From NCBI GenBank assembly GCA_902561795.1, contig CACERG010000013.1:1-51199 (forward strand): a stretch of DNA of 51,199 bases, read 5' to 3'. Positions 29,725-38,769 of this stretch are shown here, one piece after another (within the stretch, counting starts at the first letter, position 1; the number at the start of each line of letters is the position of its first letter). This DNA comes from an uncultured Bacteroidota bacterium (lineage in GTDB: Bacteria; Bacteroidota; Bacteroidia; Flavobacteriales; Flavobacteriaceae). Below the pieces are notes generated by a model. It did not search any database. It saw only the letters and a list, made by a program, of their open reading frames with translations, and was not told the origin of the DNA. The position numbers were made by a program, and so were the translations under genes.

Positions 29725-31308
29725 ATGAAAAAAAACCTTTTTATTTCATTAGTAAGCTTTATGATAATATCAATCCTTGGCATTTTAATACTTCAAGGAT
29801 ATTGGATTTTTTCTGCTTGGAACGATAAAGAAGAAGAGTTCTCATTGGCAGTACAACAGTCTCTTATAAGAGTTGCTGAAGAAATACAAGAGCGTGAGTT
29901 GACAGATTATATAAAAGCTTATGAGAAGTTAATTGATTCGATTGGGACTCCTGACGATGCCAGTTTTGCTAATATATTTTTGTTTTTGGATGAAGATAAA
30001 ACCAACAATCTAGTTTCTTATTATGCCTTCGGTATCCTCGAGCAAGATTTTAAAATTGCACCTTATTTAGATCCAAAACTTGGAGATACTTTGACAAAAT
30101 TAACTGACGTGAAACAAGTTCGTAATACAACAATAATTAATAAAAACGATGTTTTTAATCGCGAAAATAATATAGCTGTCTCAGTTGAAAAGATTAAAAC
30201 TATTGAAAGAATGAATATTGCAAATCAGAGAATCAGATCCACTTTTAAAGATTATACCGCAAATACACCTATACATAAAAGACTTAACGTAAACGAACTA
30301 GATTATGTGTTGAAAAAAGAATTTGACTCTAAAATGATTGTCACAAGCTATGAGTTTGGTATATACGATAATGGATTAGCTACTAAAATCATGTCAAATA
30401 ATTATATCGAAATACAAGAAGGATATAAATATTCAATACCAATTTTTCAAGATGATAAAAGTCTACGCAAATATGAGCTAATAGTTTCTTTTCCGGAAAA
30501 AGATAAATATGTTTTTTCTTCTATATTGAGTGTAGGCGGACTTTCATTATTTTTAACTCTTTTCATTGTTTTAGTGTCTTCAAGTGCACTATATCAGATT
30601 ATTCGTCAAAAGAAAATATCTGAAATCAAAACTGATTTCATAAATAATATGTCACATGAATTTAAGACACCAATAGCTACAATAAACTTGGCATTAGATG
30701 CTATATCAAACCCAAAAGTATCTAAAACACCTCAAAAGATTCTTAAATATGTGAAAACAATACGTGAAGAAAATATTAGAATGTTGTCACAAGTAGAGAA
30801 TGTATTACGTATATCTCAATTGGATCGAACTAATGAACCAATTCAAAAAACCAAAATTGACATTCATAAAATCATAAAAGAGGCTGTCGGTCATATACAA
30901 TTAATTTTAAATGATAAATCAGGTAAATTGATCACAGATTTTAAAGCCAAAAAACATGTGATTAGTGGAAATAAAAATCACCTCGTTAACATAATTGTAA
31001 ATTTGCTTGACAATTCTATAAAATATAGTAATAGAGAACCTCAAGTCAGTATATTAACTTTTAATCAAGAAGAAAATTTTGTTTTAAAAATAAAAGATAA
31101 TGGTATTGGCATGAGTCCTAGTATTCAGCGAAAAGTATTTGATAAATTTTATAGAGCCGAATCGGGAGATATACACAATGTAAAAGGGCACGGACTTGGT
31201 CTAGCTTATGTAAAAAAAATTGTAGATCTGCACAGAGGTAAAATTAATTTGAATAGTAAATACGGTATTGGGACTATATTCACCATTTATTTACCTAGTA
31301 ACTATTAA
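29725..31308 (+). CDS. Sensor histidine kinase (RprX-like)
   Basis: A 527-residue membrane kinase. Membrane helix 1 at about 7-29, a periplasmic sensor region of about 235 residues with no known domain that I recognise, membrane helix 2 at about 265-292, then HisKA with the phospho-acceptor His311 (INNMSHEFKTP), and HATPase_c with NLLDNSIKYS, KDNGIGM and GHGLGLAYV. It pairs with the response regulator 23 bases downstream; together they look like the Bacteroides RprX-RprY system. An in-frame TTG at 29722 precedes the ATG I chose. Confidence 0.93.
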   Translation: MKKNLFISLVSFMIISILGILILQGYWIFSAWNDKEEEFSLAVQQSLIRVAEEIQERELTDYIKAYEKLIDSIGTPDDASFANIFLFLDEDKTNNLVSYYAFGILEQDFKIAPYLDPKLGDTLTKLTDVKQVRNTTIINKNDVFNRENNIAVSVEKIKTIERMNIANQRIRSTFKDYTANTPIHKRLNVNELDYVLKKEFDSKMIVTSYEFGIYDNGLATKIMSNNYIEIQEGYKYSIPIFQDDKSLRKYELIVSFPEKDKYVFSSILSVGGLSLFLTLFIVLVSSSALYQIIRQKKISEIKTDFINNMSHEFKTPIATINLALDAISNPKVSKTPQKILKYVKTIREENIRMLSQVENVLRISQLDRTNEPIQKTKIDIHKIIKEAVGHIQLILNDKSGKLITDFKAKKHVISGNKNHLVNIIVNLLDNSIKYSNREPQVSILTFNQEENFVLKIKDNGIGMSPSIQRKVFDKFYRAESGDIHNVKGHGLGLAYVKKIVDLHRGKINLNSKYGIGTIFTIYLPSNY

Positions 31309-31331
31309 TTAAATTCGATAAATAAATTGTA

Positions 31332-32036
31332 ATGAAAAATCAGAATAAGAAAATCTTAATAGTAGAAGATGATCCAAACTTTGGTAAAATTTTAAAAGAA
31401 TATTTAACTCTCAACGATTATGATATTGTTCTTGCCAAAAATGGGATTGAAGGTTTTGAAAAGTTTAATAAATCTGATTTTGACTTATGCATCCTAGATA
31501 TTATGATGCCTTACAAAGACGGTTTTACCTTAGCCAAGGAAATAAGAGAGAAAAATGATGAAGTTCCAATTTTTTTTCTCACTGCTAAACATTTAAAAGA
31601 AGACGTTTTAAAGGGTTTTAAGATAGGAGGCGATGACTACATGACAAAACCCTTTGATTCAGAGGTTCTTCTAGCAAAAATCAAAGCAACATTAAATCGT
31701 AACAAAAAATCTTTTATTCCTGACAATGATATTTTTGAATTTGACTTTAGTGACTTTAATTTTAATTCTAAGCTTCGCATCTTAACTTATAAGCATGGAG
31801 AAGATATTAAACTTTCACCGAAAGAAAATCAGCTATTACGCCTACTAGTTCTCCATGTAAATGACTTACTTCCTCGAGAAAAAGCATTGAATAAAATTTG
31901 GCGTGATGATAATTATTTTACATCTAGAAGTATGGATGTATATATTGCAAAGCTTCGAAAGTATCTTGTTAGAGACAAAAAAGTTCAGATTTTAAATATT
32001 CATGGTGAGGGTTTTCGTCTTGTAATTAATAATTAG
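31332..32036 (+). CDS. OmpR-family response regulator (RprY-like)
   Basis: A 234-residue regulator. Receiver domain 1-120 with acidic pair Asp13/Asp14, phospho-acceptor Asp56 (ILDIMMP), Thr in FFLTAK and Lys in DDYMTKPF; winged-helix DNA-binding domain at about 130-233 (LSPKENQLLRLLV, TSRSMDVYIAKLRKYL, LNIHGEGFRLV). It is co-transcribed with the kinase. Target genes are not evident; the inverted repeat before the kinase gene could be a site. Its last bases overlap the convergent xerD by four bases. Confidence 0.95.
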   Translation: MKNQNKKILIVEDDPNFGKILKEYLTLNDYDIVLAKNGIEGFEKFNKSDFDLCILDIMMPYKDGFTLAKEIREKNDEVPIFFLTAKHLKEDVLKGFKIGGDDYMTKPFDSEVLLAKIKATLNRNKKSFIPDNDIFEFDFSDFNFNSKLRILTYKHGEDIKLSPKENQLLRLLVLHVNDLLPREKALNKIWRDDNYFTSRSMDVYIAKLRKYLVRDKKVQILNIHGEGFRLVINN

Positions 32037-32935
32037 TTTTCACTCCTTGGATGAAATTTTCTCATAATTTTTTTTAAGTGTTGTGTATCTAAATGAGTAT
32101 AAATCTCTGTAGTTGTTATACTTTCATGTCCAAGTAAAATTTGTATGGTTCTAAGATCTGCACCATTTTCTAAAAGGTGTGTTGCAAAGGAATGCCTAAA
32201 GGTGTGTGGACCAATTTTTTTATCAATTTTAGATTTTGATGCCAAAGTCCTAATCAATGTAAAAATCATTTGTCTTGTTAACCGCTTCCCATTTCTATTT
32301 AAGAACACAAGGTCTTGATATTTATTATCTATTTTTTGACAGTTCCTAACTCGTTTGATATATATTTCAAGGTGTTTTTTTGAAACACTACCCATAGGAA
32401 CTAATCTCTGCTTATTTCCTTTGCCTGTGACTTGTATAAGTGATTCTTTGAAAAACAAATTGGATAAATTCAAATTTACTATTTCTGATACTCTAAGTCC
32501 ACTTCCATATAGAGTTTCAATAATTGCTCGATTTCTATGTCCTTGAGGGTGGCTCAAATCTAAATTTTTTAGGATTAATTCAATTTCACTCACTGATAAA
32601 ACGTCGGGTAATTTTTTGCCTAATTTTGGGGTTTCTACTAAATCAGTAGGATTAGTAGACCTATATTTTTCAAAGATTAAATAATCAAAAAAACTCCTCA
32701 GTCCAGAAATCCTTCTAGCTTGAGTATGTTCACTTAATATCTTAGCTGTCTCATATATATATTTTTTAACTGTTTCTTGTTTACAGTTTAAGGGTGTTTC
32801 ATCAATTTTTTGATCGCAGAGAAAGTTCTTAAAAGATCTAATATCCAAACTATAGTTTTCAATTGAATTTTGAGAAAGGCCTCTTTCTATTTTAAGATAC
32901 ATTCTAAAATTATCCAGAGCTTTTTGCCAATTCAT
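32033..32935 (-). CDS. xerD: Tyrosine recombinase XerD/XerC
   Basis: Resolves chromosome dimers at dif. The 300-residue enzyme has the SAM-like core-binding domain (1-100, YLKIERGLSQNSIENY) and a catalytic domain with all six key residues in place: Arg148, Lys172, His244, Arg247, His270 and the nucleophile Tyr279. XerD is the more likely of the two paralogues by general resemblance. No neighbouring mobile genes or attachment sites are seen, which argues for the housekeeping role. It diverges from aroQ with 58 bases between the starts. Confidence 0.9.
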   Translation of the reverse strand: MNWQKALDNFRMYLKIERGLSQNSIENYSLDIRSFKNFLCDQKIDETPLNCKQETVKKYIYETAKILSEHTQARRISGLRSFFDYLIFEKYRSTNPTDLVETPKLGKKLPDVLSVSEIELILKNLDLSHPQGHRNRAIIETLYGSGLRVSEIVNLNLSNLFFKESLIQVTGKGNKQRLVPMGSVSKKHLEIYIKRVRNCQKIDNKYQDLVFLNRNGKRLTRQMIFTLIRTLASKSKIDKKIGPHTFRHSFATHLLENGADLRTIQILLGHESITTTEIYTHLDTQHLKKIMRKFHPRSEN

Positions 32936-32993
32936 AATTTTTTATTTTTATGACAATAATTTGATTTTATATACATTTACTAAAATAATAAAA

Positions 32994-33410
32994 ATGAAAA
33001 TCAGCATTATTAATGGACCTAATTTAAATCTCCTTGGGACAAGAGAACCGAATTTTTATGGTAATCAAACATTTGATGAATATTATTTGAACTTAAAAAA
33101 AAGATATTCAAATATTTTGTTTGATTATTTCCAATCTAATGTTGAGGGTGAGTTGATAAATCGCTTACAAGAAGTTGGATTCACCTCGGACTTAATATTA
33201 CTTAATGCAGGTGGTTATACCCATACATCTGTTGCCATAGGAGATGCCATTAAGAGTATTGATTCATCAGTTATTGAAATTCACATCACAAACACCTTTG
33301 CTAGAGATGATTTTAGACATGTGTCCTATATTACTCCAGTTGCAAAGGGTTTAATTGTTGGTTTTGGGCTTGATTCATATCGAATGGCTGTTGAAAGTGT
33401 TTTAAATTAA
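32994..33410 (+). CDS. aroQ: 3-dehydroquinate dehydratase, type II
   Basis: Catalyses the third shikimate step. The 138-residue protein has NGPNLNLLGTREPNFYG (with the catalytic Tyr22 loop), SNVEGELINRLQE, LNAGGYTHTSVAIGDAI and EIHITNTFARDDFRH carrying the catalytic His region. I start it at ATG 32994 (MKISIINGPN); the longer frame from 32961 adds eleven residues not seen in the family. Confidence 0.96.
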   Translation: MKISIINGPNLNLLGTREPNFYGNQTFDEYYLNLKKRYSNILFDYFQSNVEGELINRLQEVGFTSDLILLNAGGYTHTSVAIGDAIKSIDSSVIEIHITNTFARDDFRHVSYITPVAKGLIVGFGLDSYRMAVESVLN

Positions 33411-33428
33411 ATTATGAAAACATCAAGC

Positions 33429-34115
33429 TTATAAAATAATGAACCAATTTAAGCTTAGCCAAAATTGATGTTTTGACATTTCATAGAGTAACGATTCATT
33501 TCTATAGTCCAAGCCAAATTCAAGTTTGTTTTGATCTGAAAATTTAAACCCTATAAGTGGTGAGGATCGAAATTCTAGATTATACTTTTTGTTTTTATAA
33601 CAATTTAGAAGTTCATTATTTAGTTTTAAATACCATTCGTCATTATCAATTGATCTTCCATTTATAGGTAATTCAAATGTCATTCTGTAGCGAAATCTAA
33701 TCTCAAAGGGTGTGTTTACTTTTATTGTTTGATCAAGTAACAAGCGTTGAGCAATTCTAAAAAAAGTATACTGATTGACAAATGTTAACTGTTGAATATA
33801 TCTGCTTTTAAAATATTTTTCACCTGAACGGAATAATAGCCCCCCTGCAAAAGAATTACTAAGACCTATTCGTTTTGAAAAAATTATACTATAGTCAGTA
33901 TTAATATGTTGAAATTTGTTTAAATTTTGAAATTCTTTACCAAATTCAAAAAATTTATTTCGTGATTCAATTTTTATATTAAGACGCCATTTTTCAGATA
34001 ATATTTTATTAATATTCAACTGGGGAATACCACCAAGGGTTTTGTTTTGAGAAAAAATTAAGTTATTAAATAATAAGAATAGAGTTAAACTCCATAGTCT
34101 AAACTTAGTATTCAA
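33429..34115 (-). CDS. DUF2490 family outer membrane protein
   Basis: A 228-residue exported protein with signal peptide MNTKFRLWSLTLFLLFNNLIFS, followed by alternating amphipathic strands that suggest a small beta-barrel. RFRYRMTFELPINGRSIDNDEWYLKLNNELL resembles the conserved part of DUF2490, and it ends in an aromatic strand (WLSLNWFIIL), as outer membrane barrels do. Function unknown. Its start overlaps the 3' end of the PepSY-like gene by 11 bases, so the two are co-expressed and may act together. Confidence 0.75.
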   Translation of the reverse strand: MNTKFRLWSLTLFLLFNNLIFSQNKTLGGIPQLNINKILSEKWRLNIKIESRNKFFEFGKEFQNLNKFQHINTDYSIIFSKRIGLSNSFAGGLLFRSGEKYFKSRYIQQLTFVNQYTFFRIAQRLLLDQTIKVNTPFEIRFRYRMTFELPINGRSIDNDEWYLKLNNELLNCYKNKKYNLEFRSSPLIGFKFSDQNKLEFGLDYRNESLLYEMSKHQFWLSLNWFIIL

Positions 34116-34680
34116 GATTATCAGTGTTTTTGATCATGATAGTTGCTTTATGTTCAAATCTTCCTTCATTAGAAAACAAATATTCCATCATTTGATATTT
34201 TTTATTTTCTTTCCCTTTTAAAACTATTTCATATTTTCTTGTTAGTCTTTGATTCTGATTTCTATCCTTTAAGATATTAATTAAATTTTCTGGTTTTCCA
34301 GTGTATTGAATCTGCACTTTTACAATTTTCTTTTTTTGATATATGCTATCGAGATAAGTGTCTATATTTTTTTTTGTAGACTCAGGAATACTTTTCCATT
34401 CAATTTTAAATTCTACATCTTCAATTATTCCTAATGAATCAAATTCAATACTAAAATTTAAATTATTATGAAAAGTTTTTGCTTCATAAGTGTATTTGCT
34501 AAGTGCTTCGTCTTTGTACCACTTTATTCTATTTTTAAAAGTAATTGTATTAAGATATGATTTGATATTTTCGGGAATATTATCCTCTTTAATACGGTAT
34601 TCCTTTTCAAATTTAACTTGAGTAAAAGCAAAGTTGAAATATAAACATGAAAAGCATAAAATACATGCAATTAGTCTCAT
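34105..34680 (-). CDS. Exported protein with PepSY-like repeats
   Basis: A 191-residue secreted protein with signal peptide MRLIACILCFSCLYFNFAFTQ. The body has two similar units: NIPENIKSYLNTITFKNRIKWY...YTYEAKTF...FSIEFDSLGIIEDVE and then SIPESTKKNIDTYL...IVKVQIQYTG. This order (helix with IPExxK, K-W strand, Y-E-A strand, FD-x-x-G turn) resembles the PepSY-like/BLIP-like putative periplasmic proteins of Bacteroidota. Assignment is by pattern only. It overlaps the DUF2490 barrel gene by 11 bases, suggesting an envelope pair. Confidence 0.65.
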   Translation of the reverse strand: MRLIACILCFSCLYFNFAFTQVKFEKEYRIKEDNIPENIKSYLNTITFKNRIKWYKDEALSKYTYEAKTFHNNLNFSIEFDSLGIIEDVEFKIEWKSIPESTKKNIDTYLDSIYQKKKIVKVQIQYTGKPENLINILKDRNQNQRLTRKYEIVLKGKENKKYQMMEYLFSNEGRFEHKATIMIKNTDNLEY

Positions 34681-34770
34681 AATAAAAGATTCAATAAGTA
34701 TAAATCACCTAATAACAAATTAATTATTCTAAAACTATTATAAAATTTTAAATTAAATAAGATGTTAAGT

Positions 34771-36159
34771 TTATATATGAATTACCTCATCGTATGCGTC
34801 TGCGACAGCTTCCATAACAGCTTCACTCATAGTAGGGTGTGGGTGGACAGTTTTTAAGACTTCTTGCCCCGTTGTTTCTAGTTTTCTTCCAATCACTGCT
34901 TCAGCAATCATATCTGTAACACCAGAACCAATCATGTGACAACCGAGCCATTCCCCATATTTTGCATCAAATATAACTTTGACAAATCCGTCCGGATTAC
35001 CCCCTGCTTGAGCTTTACCTGATGCGGAAAAAGGAAATTTTCCAACCTTTATTTCATAGCCCTTATCTTTTGCCTGAACTTCTGTCATCCCGACAGACGC
35101 GACTTCTGGAGTACAATAAGTACAACCTGGAATATTTCCGTAATCCAAAGGTTCCAGGTTATGTCCTGCAATTTTTTCAACACATAATATACCCTCCGCA
35201 GAAGCAACATGTGCTAAAGATTGTCCTCTTGTTACATCACCTATTGCATAATAACCTGGTAAGTTTGTTTGATAAAAATTATTAACCATAATTTTGTCAT
35301 TGTCAATTGCTATACCAACATCTTCGAGCCCTATATTTTCAATATTTGTTTTAATTCCAACAGCAGAGAGAACAATGTCAGCATTAACTATTTCCTCGTT
35401 ACTTTTCGTTTTTATTGTAACATCAACAGACTTATTCTTTGTTTCAACTTTTTTTACTTCAACATTTGTGTAAATTTTAATCCCACTCTTTTTAAATGAG
35501 CGTTCTAGCTGTTTTGATACTTCTTCATCTTCAACTGGTAAAATTCGATCAAGGTATTCTACAATCACGACTTCTGTACCCATAGCATTATAGAAATATG
35601 CAAACTCAACACCAATGGCTCCGGAACCAACAACAATAAGTTTTTTTGGTTGTTTTTCTAAAGTCATTGCTTTTCGATAACCAATAACATTTTTGCCATC
35701 CTGTGGTATAGATGGTAATTCTTTTGATCTTGCACCAGTTGCAATAATAATATGTTTTGCCGAGTATTCATTAGTTTTTTTTCCGTTAGAAACACTTACC
35801 TTTTTTCCTGGGAGAACTTTCCCATGTCCATTAATAATATCAATCTTATTTTTTTTCATTAAAAATTGAACCCCTTTACTCATTCCTGCTGCAACTTCTC
35901 TACTCCGATTAATAACTGATTTAAAGTCTTTATCAAATTCTTTAATTGTAAGCCCATAATCTTCGGCATGTTTTAAATAATCGAAAACTTGAGCTGATTT
36001 TAATAAAGCTTTTGTTGGAATACAACCCCAATTCAGGCAAATACCACCAAGGCTTTCTTTTTCTATTATTGCAGTTTTAAATCCTAATTGTGAAGATCGA
36101 ATAGCGGTAACATAACCCCCTGGACCGCTACCTATAATTATGATGTCATATTCAGTCAT
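34771..36159 (-). CDS. lpdA: Dihydrolipoyl dehydrogenase
   Basis: E3 component of 2-oxoacid dehydrogenase and glycine cleavage complexes. FAD-binding GSGPGGYVTAIRSSQLG at the N-terminus, redox-active disulfide Cys41/Cys46 (GGICLNWGCIPTKAL), NAD-binding GSGAIGVEFAYFYNAMG, and the C-terminal His-Glu motif HPHPTMSEAVMEA. The length of 462 residues is normal. It is a single gene here; no E1/E2 genes are nearby. Confidence 0.97.
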   Translation of the reverse strand: MTEYDIIIIGSGPGGYVTAIRSSQLGFKTAIIEKESLGGICLNWGCIPTKALLKSAQVFDYLKHAEDYGLTIKEFDKDFKSVINRSREVAAGMSKGVQFLMKKNKIDIINGHGKVLPGKKVSVSNGKKTNEYSAKHIIIATGARSKELPSIPQDGKNVIGYRKAMTLEKQPKKLIVVGSGAIGVEFAYFYNAMGTEVVIVEYLDRILPVEDEEVSKQLERSFKKSGIKIYTNVEVKKVETKNKSVDVTIKTKSNEEIVNADIVLSAVGIKTNIENIGLEDVGIAIDNDKIMVNNFYQTNLPGYYAIGDVTRGQSLAHVASAEGILCVEKIAGHNLEPLDYGNIPGCTYCTPEVASVGMTEVQAKDKGYEIKVGKFPFSASGKAQAGGNPDGFVKVIFDAKYGEWLGCHMIGSGVTDMIAEAVIGRKLETTGQEVLKTVHPHPTMSEAVMEAVADAYDEVIHI

Positions 36160-36211
36160 TAGATGTCATTTAAATTCGTTTATAAATTTACAAAATATGG
36201 GTAACAAATTT

Positions 36212-36625
36212 TTAAAATTTATTTTCTTCAGAAAACTTAATACTAGCAGAATTAACACAATACCTCTTTCCAGATGGGGTGGGGCCGTCATTAAAGATGT
36301 GTCCCTGGTGACCACCACATTGGGCACAAACTATTTCAATACGCTGCATCCCGTGGCTTAAATCTTTAATGTACTCAATAGCACCAGGTATAGCCATGTC
36401 ATAACTTGGCCAACCACAGTGACTGTCAAATTTATTTTCAGATCTGTATAGAGGTGCACTACAACCTTTACATTTATATATACCCTTTTCAAAATGATTG
36501 TTGTATTTACCACTAAAAGGACGTTCAGTTCCCTTTTCCCTTAAAATATGAAATTCATCAGGCTTTAATAATTTTTTCCAATCTGCTTTAGATTTTGAAA
36601 CAGGAAATTTTTTAGGATTACTCAT
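36212..36625 (-). CDS. msrB: Peptide-methionine (R)-S-oxide reductase, cytoplasmic copy
   Basis: Repairs the R form of methionine sulfoxide in proteins. Zinc cysteines CKGC and CAQC, the HCGWPSYD motif, GHIFNDGPTPSGKRYCVNSAS with the catalytic Cys, and ERPFSGKY. From ATG 36625 it has 137 residues and no signal peptide, so it should be cytoplasmic. It overlaps the upstream msrB copy by eight bases, so the two are translated from one mRNA; they differ enough to be old paralogues rather than a recent duplication. Confidence 0.94.
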   Translation of the reverse strand: MSNPKKFPVSKSKADWKKLLKPDEFHILREKGTERPFSGKYNNHFEKGIYKCKGCSAPLYRSENKFDSHCGWPSYDMAIPGAIEYIKDLSHGMQRIEIVCAQCGGHQGHIFNDGPTPSGKRYCVNSASIKFSEENKF

Positions 36626-37100
36626 TTGCAGGAACAAAAATTAATGCAGCAGAATTTATACAGTGTCTCTGTCCAGTTGTATTTTTTGGACCATCATTAA
36701 ACATGTGCCCCAAATGCCCTCCACACTTGTTACATTTTAATTCTGATCTTGGATAACCAATTTTATAATCAACATCATATTCAAGATTTTCTTCAATTCC
36801 TCTATCAAAAGATGGCCAACCTGAACCTGATTCATATTTATATTCGGAATCATATAATGGTGCTTTGCATCCCGCACAAACATATATACCCTTTTTTTTA
36901 TTGTAGTTTAAAATACCTGTAAACGCCCTCTCAGTTCCTGCTTCTCTTAGAACATAATATGACATTTTTGATAACTCTGATTTCCATTCGTCCTCTGTCT
37001 TGCTGACATCGTATTTTTTATGATGTATATTATTACTTTGAGATTTAACTTTACAGGATACTAAATATATCAAGAGAAATAAAATTGGAATTATTCTCAT
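36618..37100 (-). CDS. msrB: Peptide-methionine (R)-S-oxide reductase, lipoprotein copy
   Basis: A second MsrB of 160 residues with a lipoprotein signal peptide (MRIIPILFLLIYLVSC, Cys16), so it should act on the periplasmic side of a membrane. The MsrB domain has CAGC and CNKC zinc pairs, SGSGWPSFDRG, and GHLGHMFNDGP followed by RHCINSAAL with the catalytic Cys. It is the first gene of the two-gene unit, with a TATTTTTG box 13 bases before its ATG. The pairing would repair oxidised methionine in two compartments at once. Confidence 0.94.
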   Translation of the reverse strand: MRIIPILFLLIYLVSCKVKSQSNNIHHKKYDVSKTEDEWKSELSKMSYYVLREAGTERAFTGILNYNKKKGIYVCAGCKAPLYDSEYKYESGSGWPSFDRGIEENLEYDVDYKIGYPRSELKCNKCGGHLGHMFNDGPKNTTGQRHCINSAALIFVPANE

Positions 37101-37113
37101 AGTAATTTTTGTT

Positions 37114-37121
37114 CAAAAATA
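37114..37121 (-). promoter_or_regulatory. Bacteroidota -7 promoter box for the msrB pair
   Basis: Minus strand TATTTTTG matches TAnnTTTG exactly and ends 13 bases before the ATG at 37100. A TTG (37144-37146) lies 22 bases upstream of it, slightly longer than the ideal spacing. Confidence 0.45.
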
Positions 37122-37224
37122 CTTCTTTTAGTTAAAAAAATCACAATTTCAAAATAAACTTTATCATTATACTTCATCTAGTATAACAGTATTTTATTAC
37201 TTTGGTAAATCAAATTTTAAATCG

Positions 37225-38538
37225 ATGATTACAAAGACTCCTTTAAAAAAGGGGAGTAGTAAACTTATTAATGCTTGGGCATTTTATGATTGGGCTAATT
37301 CAGTTTATTCTCTTGTGATATCATCTGCTATATTTCCAATATATTACGGTGCAATTTTTTCTGATATAAACACTATAAATATTTTAGGATATCAGATAAA
37401 AAATACAGCAGTTATAAGTTTTTTGACTGCTGTTGCTTTTTTGATCATTGCTTCTTTATCACCTATTTTGTCTGGTGTTGCTGATTATATAGGTAATAAA
37501 AAAAAATTCATGAAAATTTTTGTTTACTTAGGCTCCTTATCTTGTATAGGATTATATTGGTTTGAACTAGAAACAATTTATTTAGGTTTATTTTTTTATT
37601 TTTTGGCGATGATAGGCTTGTGGTCTAGCTTAGTTTTCTATAATTCTTACCTACCTGACATAGCATATCCCGAGCAGCAGGATAGAGCAAGTGCCAGAGG
37701 TTTTTCATACGGATATGTAGGAAGTGTAATTTTACTACTTGCAAATTTAGCTATGATAATGCAGCCCAATTTATTTGGAATTGATGGAAATAAAACAGAT
37801 GCCTCGCTTCAGGCGATGAAATTTTCTTTTGTTTCTGTAGGAATTTGGTGGGCTTTATTTAGTCAATATTCGTTTTATTTTTTGCCGAAAAGTAATCATA
37901 AGTCAAGAATAACGAAGCACATATTATTAAATGGTTACAGAAAACTTAAATCTGTTTTTATCCAACTAAAAAACCTTTCAAGATTAAGGCGATTTTTACC
38001 AGCTTTTTTTCTTTACAGTATGGCCTTACAGACGGTTTTATTGGTAGCAGCTTATTTTGGTGAAGAAGAGATATCATGGGCAGACTCAAATCAAAAAACA
38101 ATAGGTTTAATTGTAAGTATTTTATTAATTCAAATTGTTGCAATCTTTGGAGCAATTTTAACTGCAAGAGCTTCTGAAAAATTTGGAAATATTAGAGTTT
38201 TAATCGCAATAAACATTATTTGGATTATCCTTTGTATTCTTGCATATAATGTAAAAACACCATCTCAATTTTATTCCATCGCAGGATTAGTAGGTATGGT
38301 AATGGGTGGATTACAATCGTTATCTAGATCCACTTATTCAAAATTATTACCGAAAACTTTGGATACAACTTCATTTTTTAGTTTTTATGACGTAACAGAA
38401 AAAATCGGAATTGTAATTGGAATGCTATGTTTTGGATTGATTGACCAAATATCAGGAAGCATGAGAAATGGAATTTTATTTTTTATTGCATTTTTCTTTC
38501 TAGGAGCTTTAATGTTAGCTAGAATACCAAAAAAATAA
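37225..38538 (+). CDS. UMF1/Atg22-like MFS transporter
   Basis: A 437-residue inner membrane protein with about 12 hydrophobic helices. INAWAFYDWANSVYSLVISSAIFPIYY at the N-terminus and NSYLPDIAYPEQQDRASARGFSYGYVGSVI are the hallmarks of the UMF1 (Atg22-like) branch of the major facilitator superfamily; GGLQSLSRSTYSKLLP near the end also fits. Substrate unknown in bacteria; amino acid export is the usual guess from the yeast relative. It stands alone before lon. Confidence 0.9.
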   Translation: MITKTPLKKGSSKLINAWAFYDWANSVYSLVISSAIFPIYYGAIFSDINTINILGYQIKNTAVISFLTAVAFLIIASLSPILSGVADYIGNKKKFMKIFVYLGSLSCIGLYWFELETIYLGLFFYFLAMIGLWSSLVFYNSYLPDIAYPEQQDRASARGFSYGYVGSVILLLANLAMIMQPNLFGIDGNKTDASLQAMKFSFVSVGIWWALFSQYSFYFLPKSNHKSRITKHILLNGYRKLKSVFIQLKNLSRLRRFLPAFFLYSMALQTVLLVAAYFGEEEISWADSNQKTIGLIVSILLIQIVAIFGAILTARASEKFGNIRVLIAINIIWIILCILAYNVKTPSQFYSIAGLVGMVMGGLQSLSRSTYSKLLPKTLDTTSFFSFYDVTEKIGIVIGMLCFGLIDQISGSMRNGILFFIAFFFLGALMLARIPKK

Positions 38539-38652
38539 AGTTAATTTTTAAAAAATAAAAACAAAAAAGAGATATTTCAAAAGATTTTAATTTTTATACC
38601 GTTCACTTTGTTAAAATTTAAACACTGAACTTAGATACCAAAAAAACTTAAA

Positions 38653-38668
38653 TGGCATAACTATTGTC
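38653..38668 (+). promoter_or_regulatory. Sigma-54-like promoter candidate for lon
   Basis: TGGCATAACTATTGTC fits TGGCAYRNNNNTTGCW at all fixed positions except the last two, with the GG and TG doublets at the right distance. It lies about 100 bases before the lon ATG inside the 231-base gap 38539-38769, which otherwise holds only AT-rich sequence. Whether this organism has RpoN is not visible here. Confidence 0.35.
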
Positions 38669-38769
38669 GTTATGTAAATGTATTACATGATTATCATAAT
38701 ATTTATTTGTTATTAGATATTTATCCAAAAATGACAAACAAAATATGACAAAATGACTTATAAAATCTG

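Noticed and set aside
32033-32935. Tyrosine recombinase as a sign of an integrated element
   Set aside because: It matches housekeeping XerD, is flanked by core genes, and no attachment repeats or phage genes are near.
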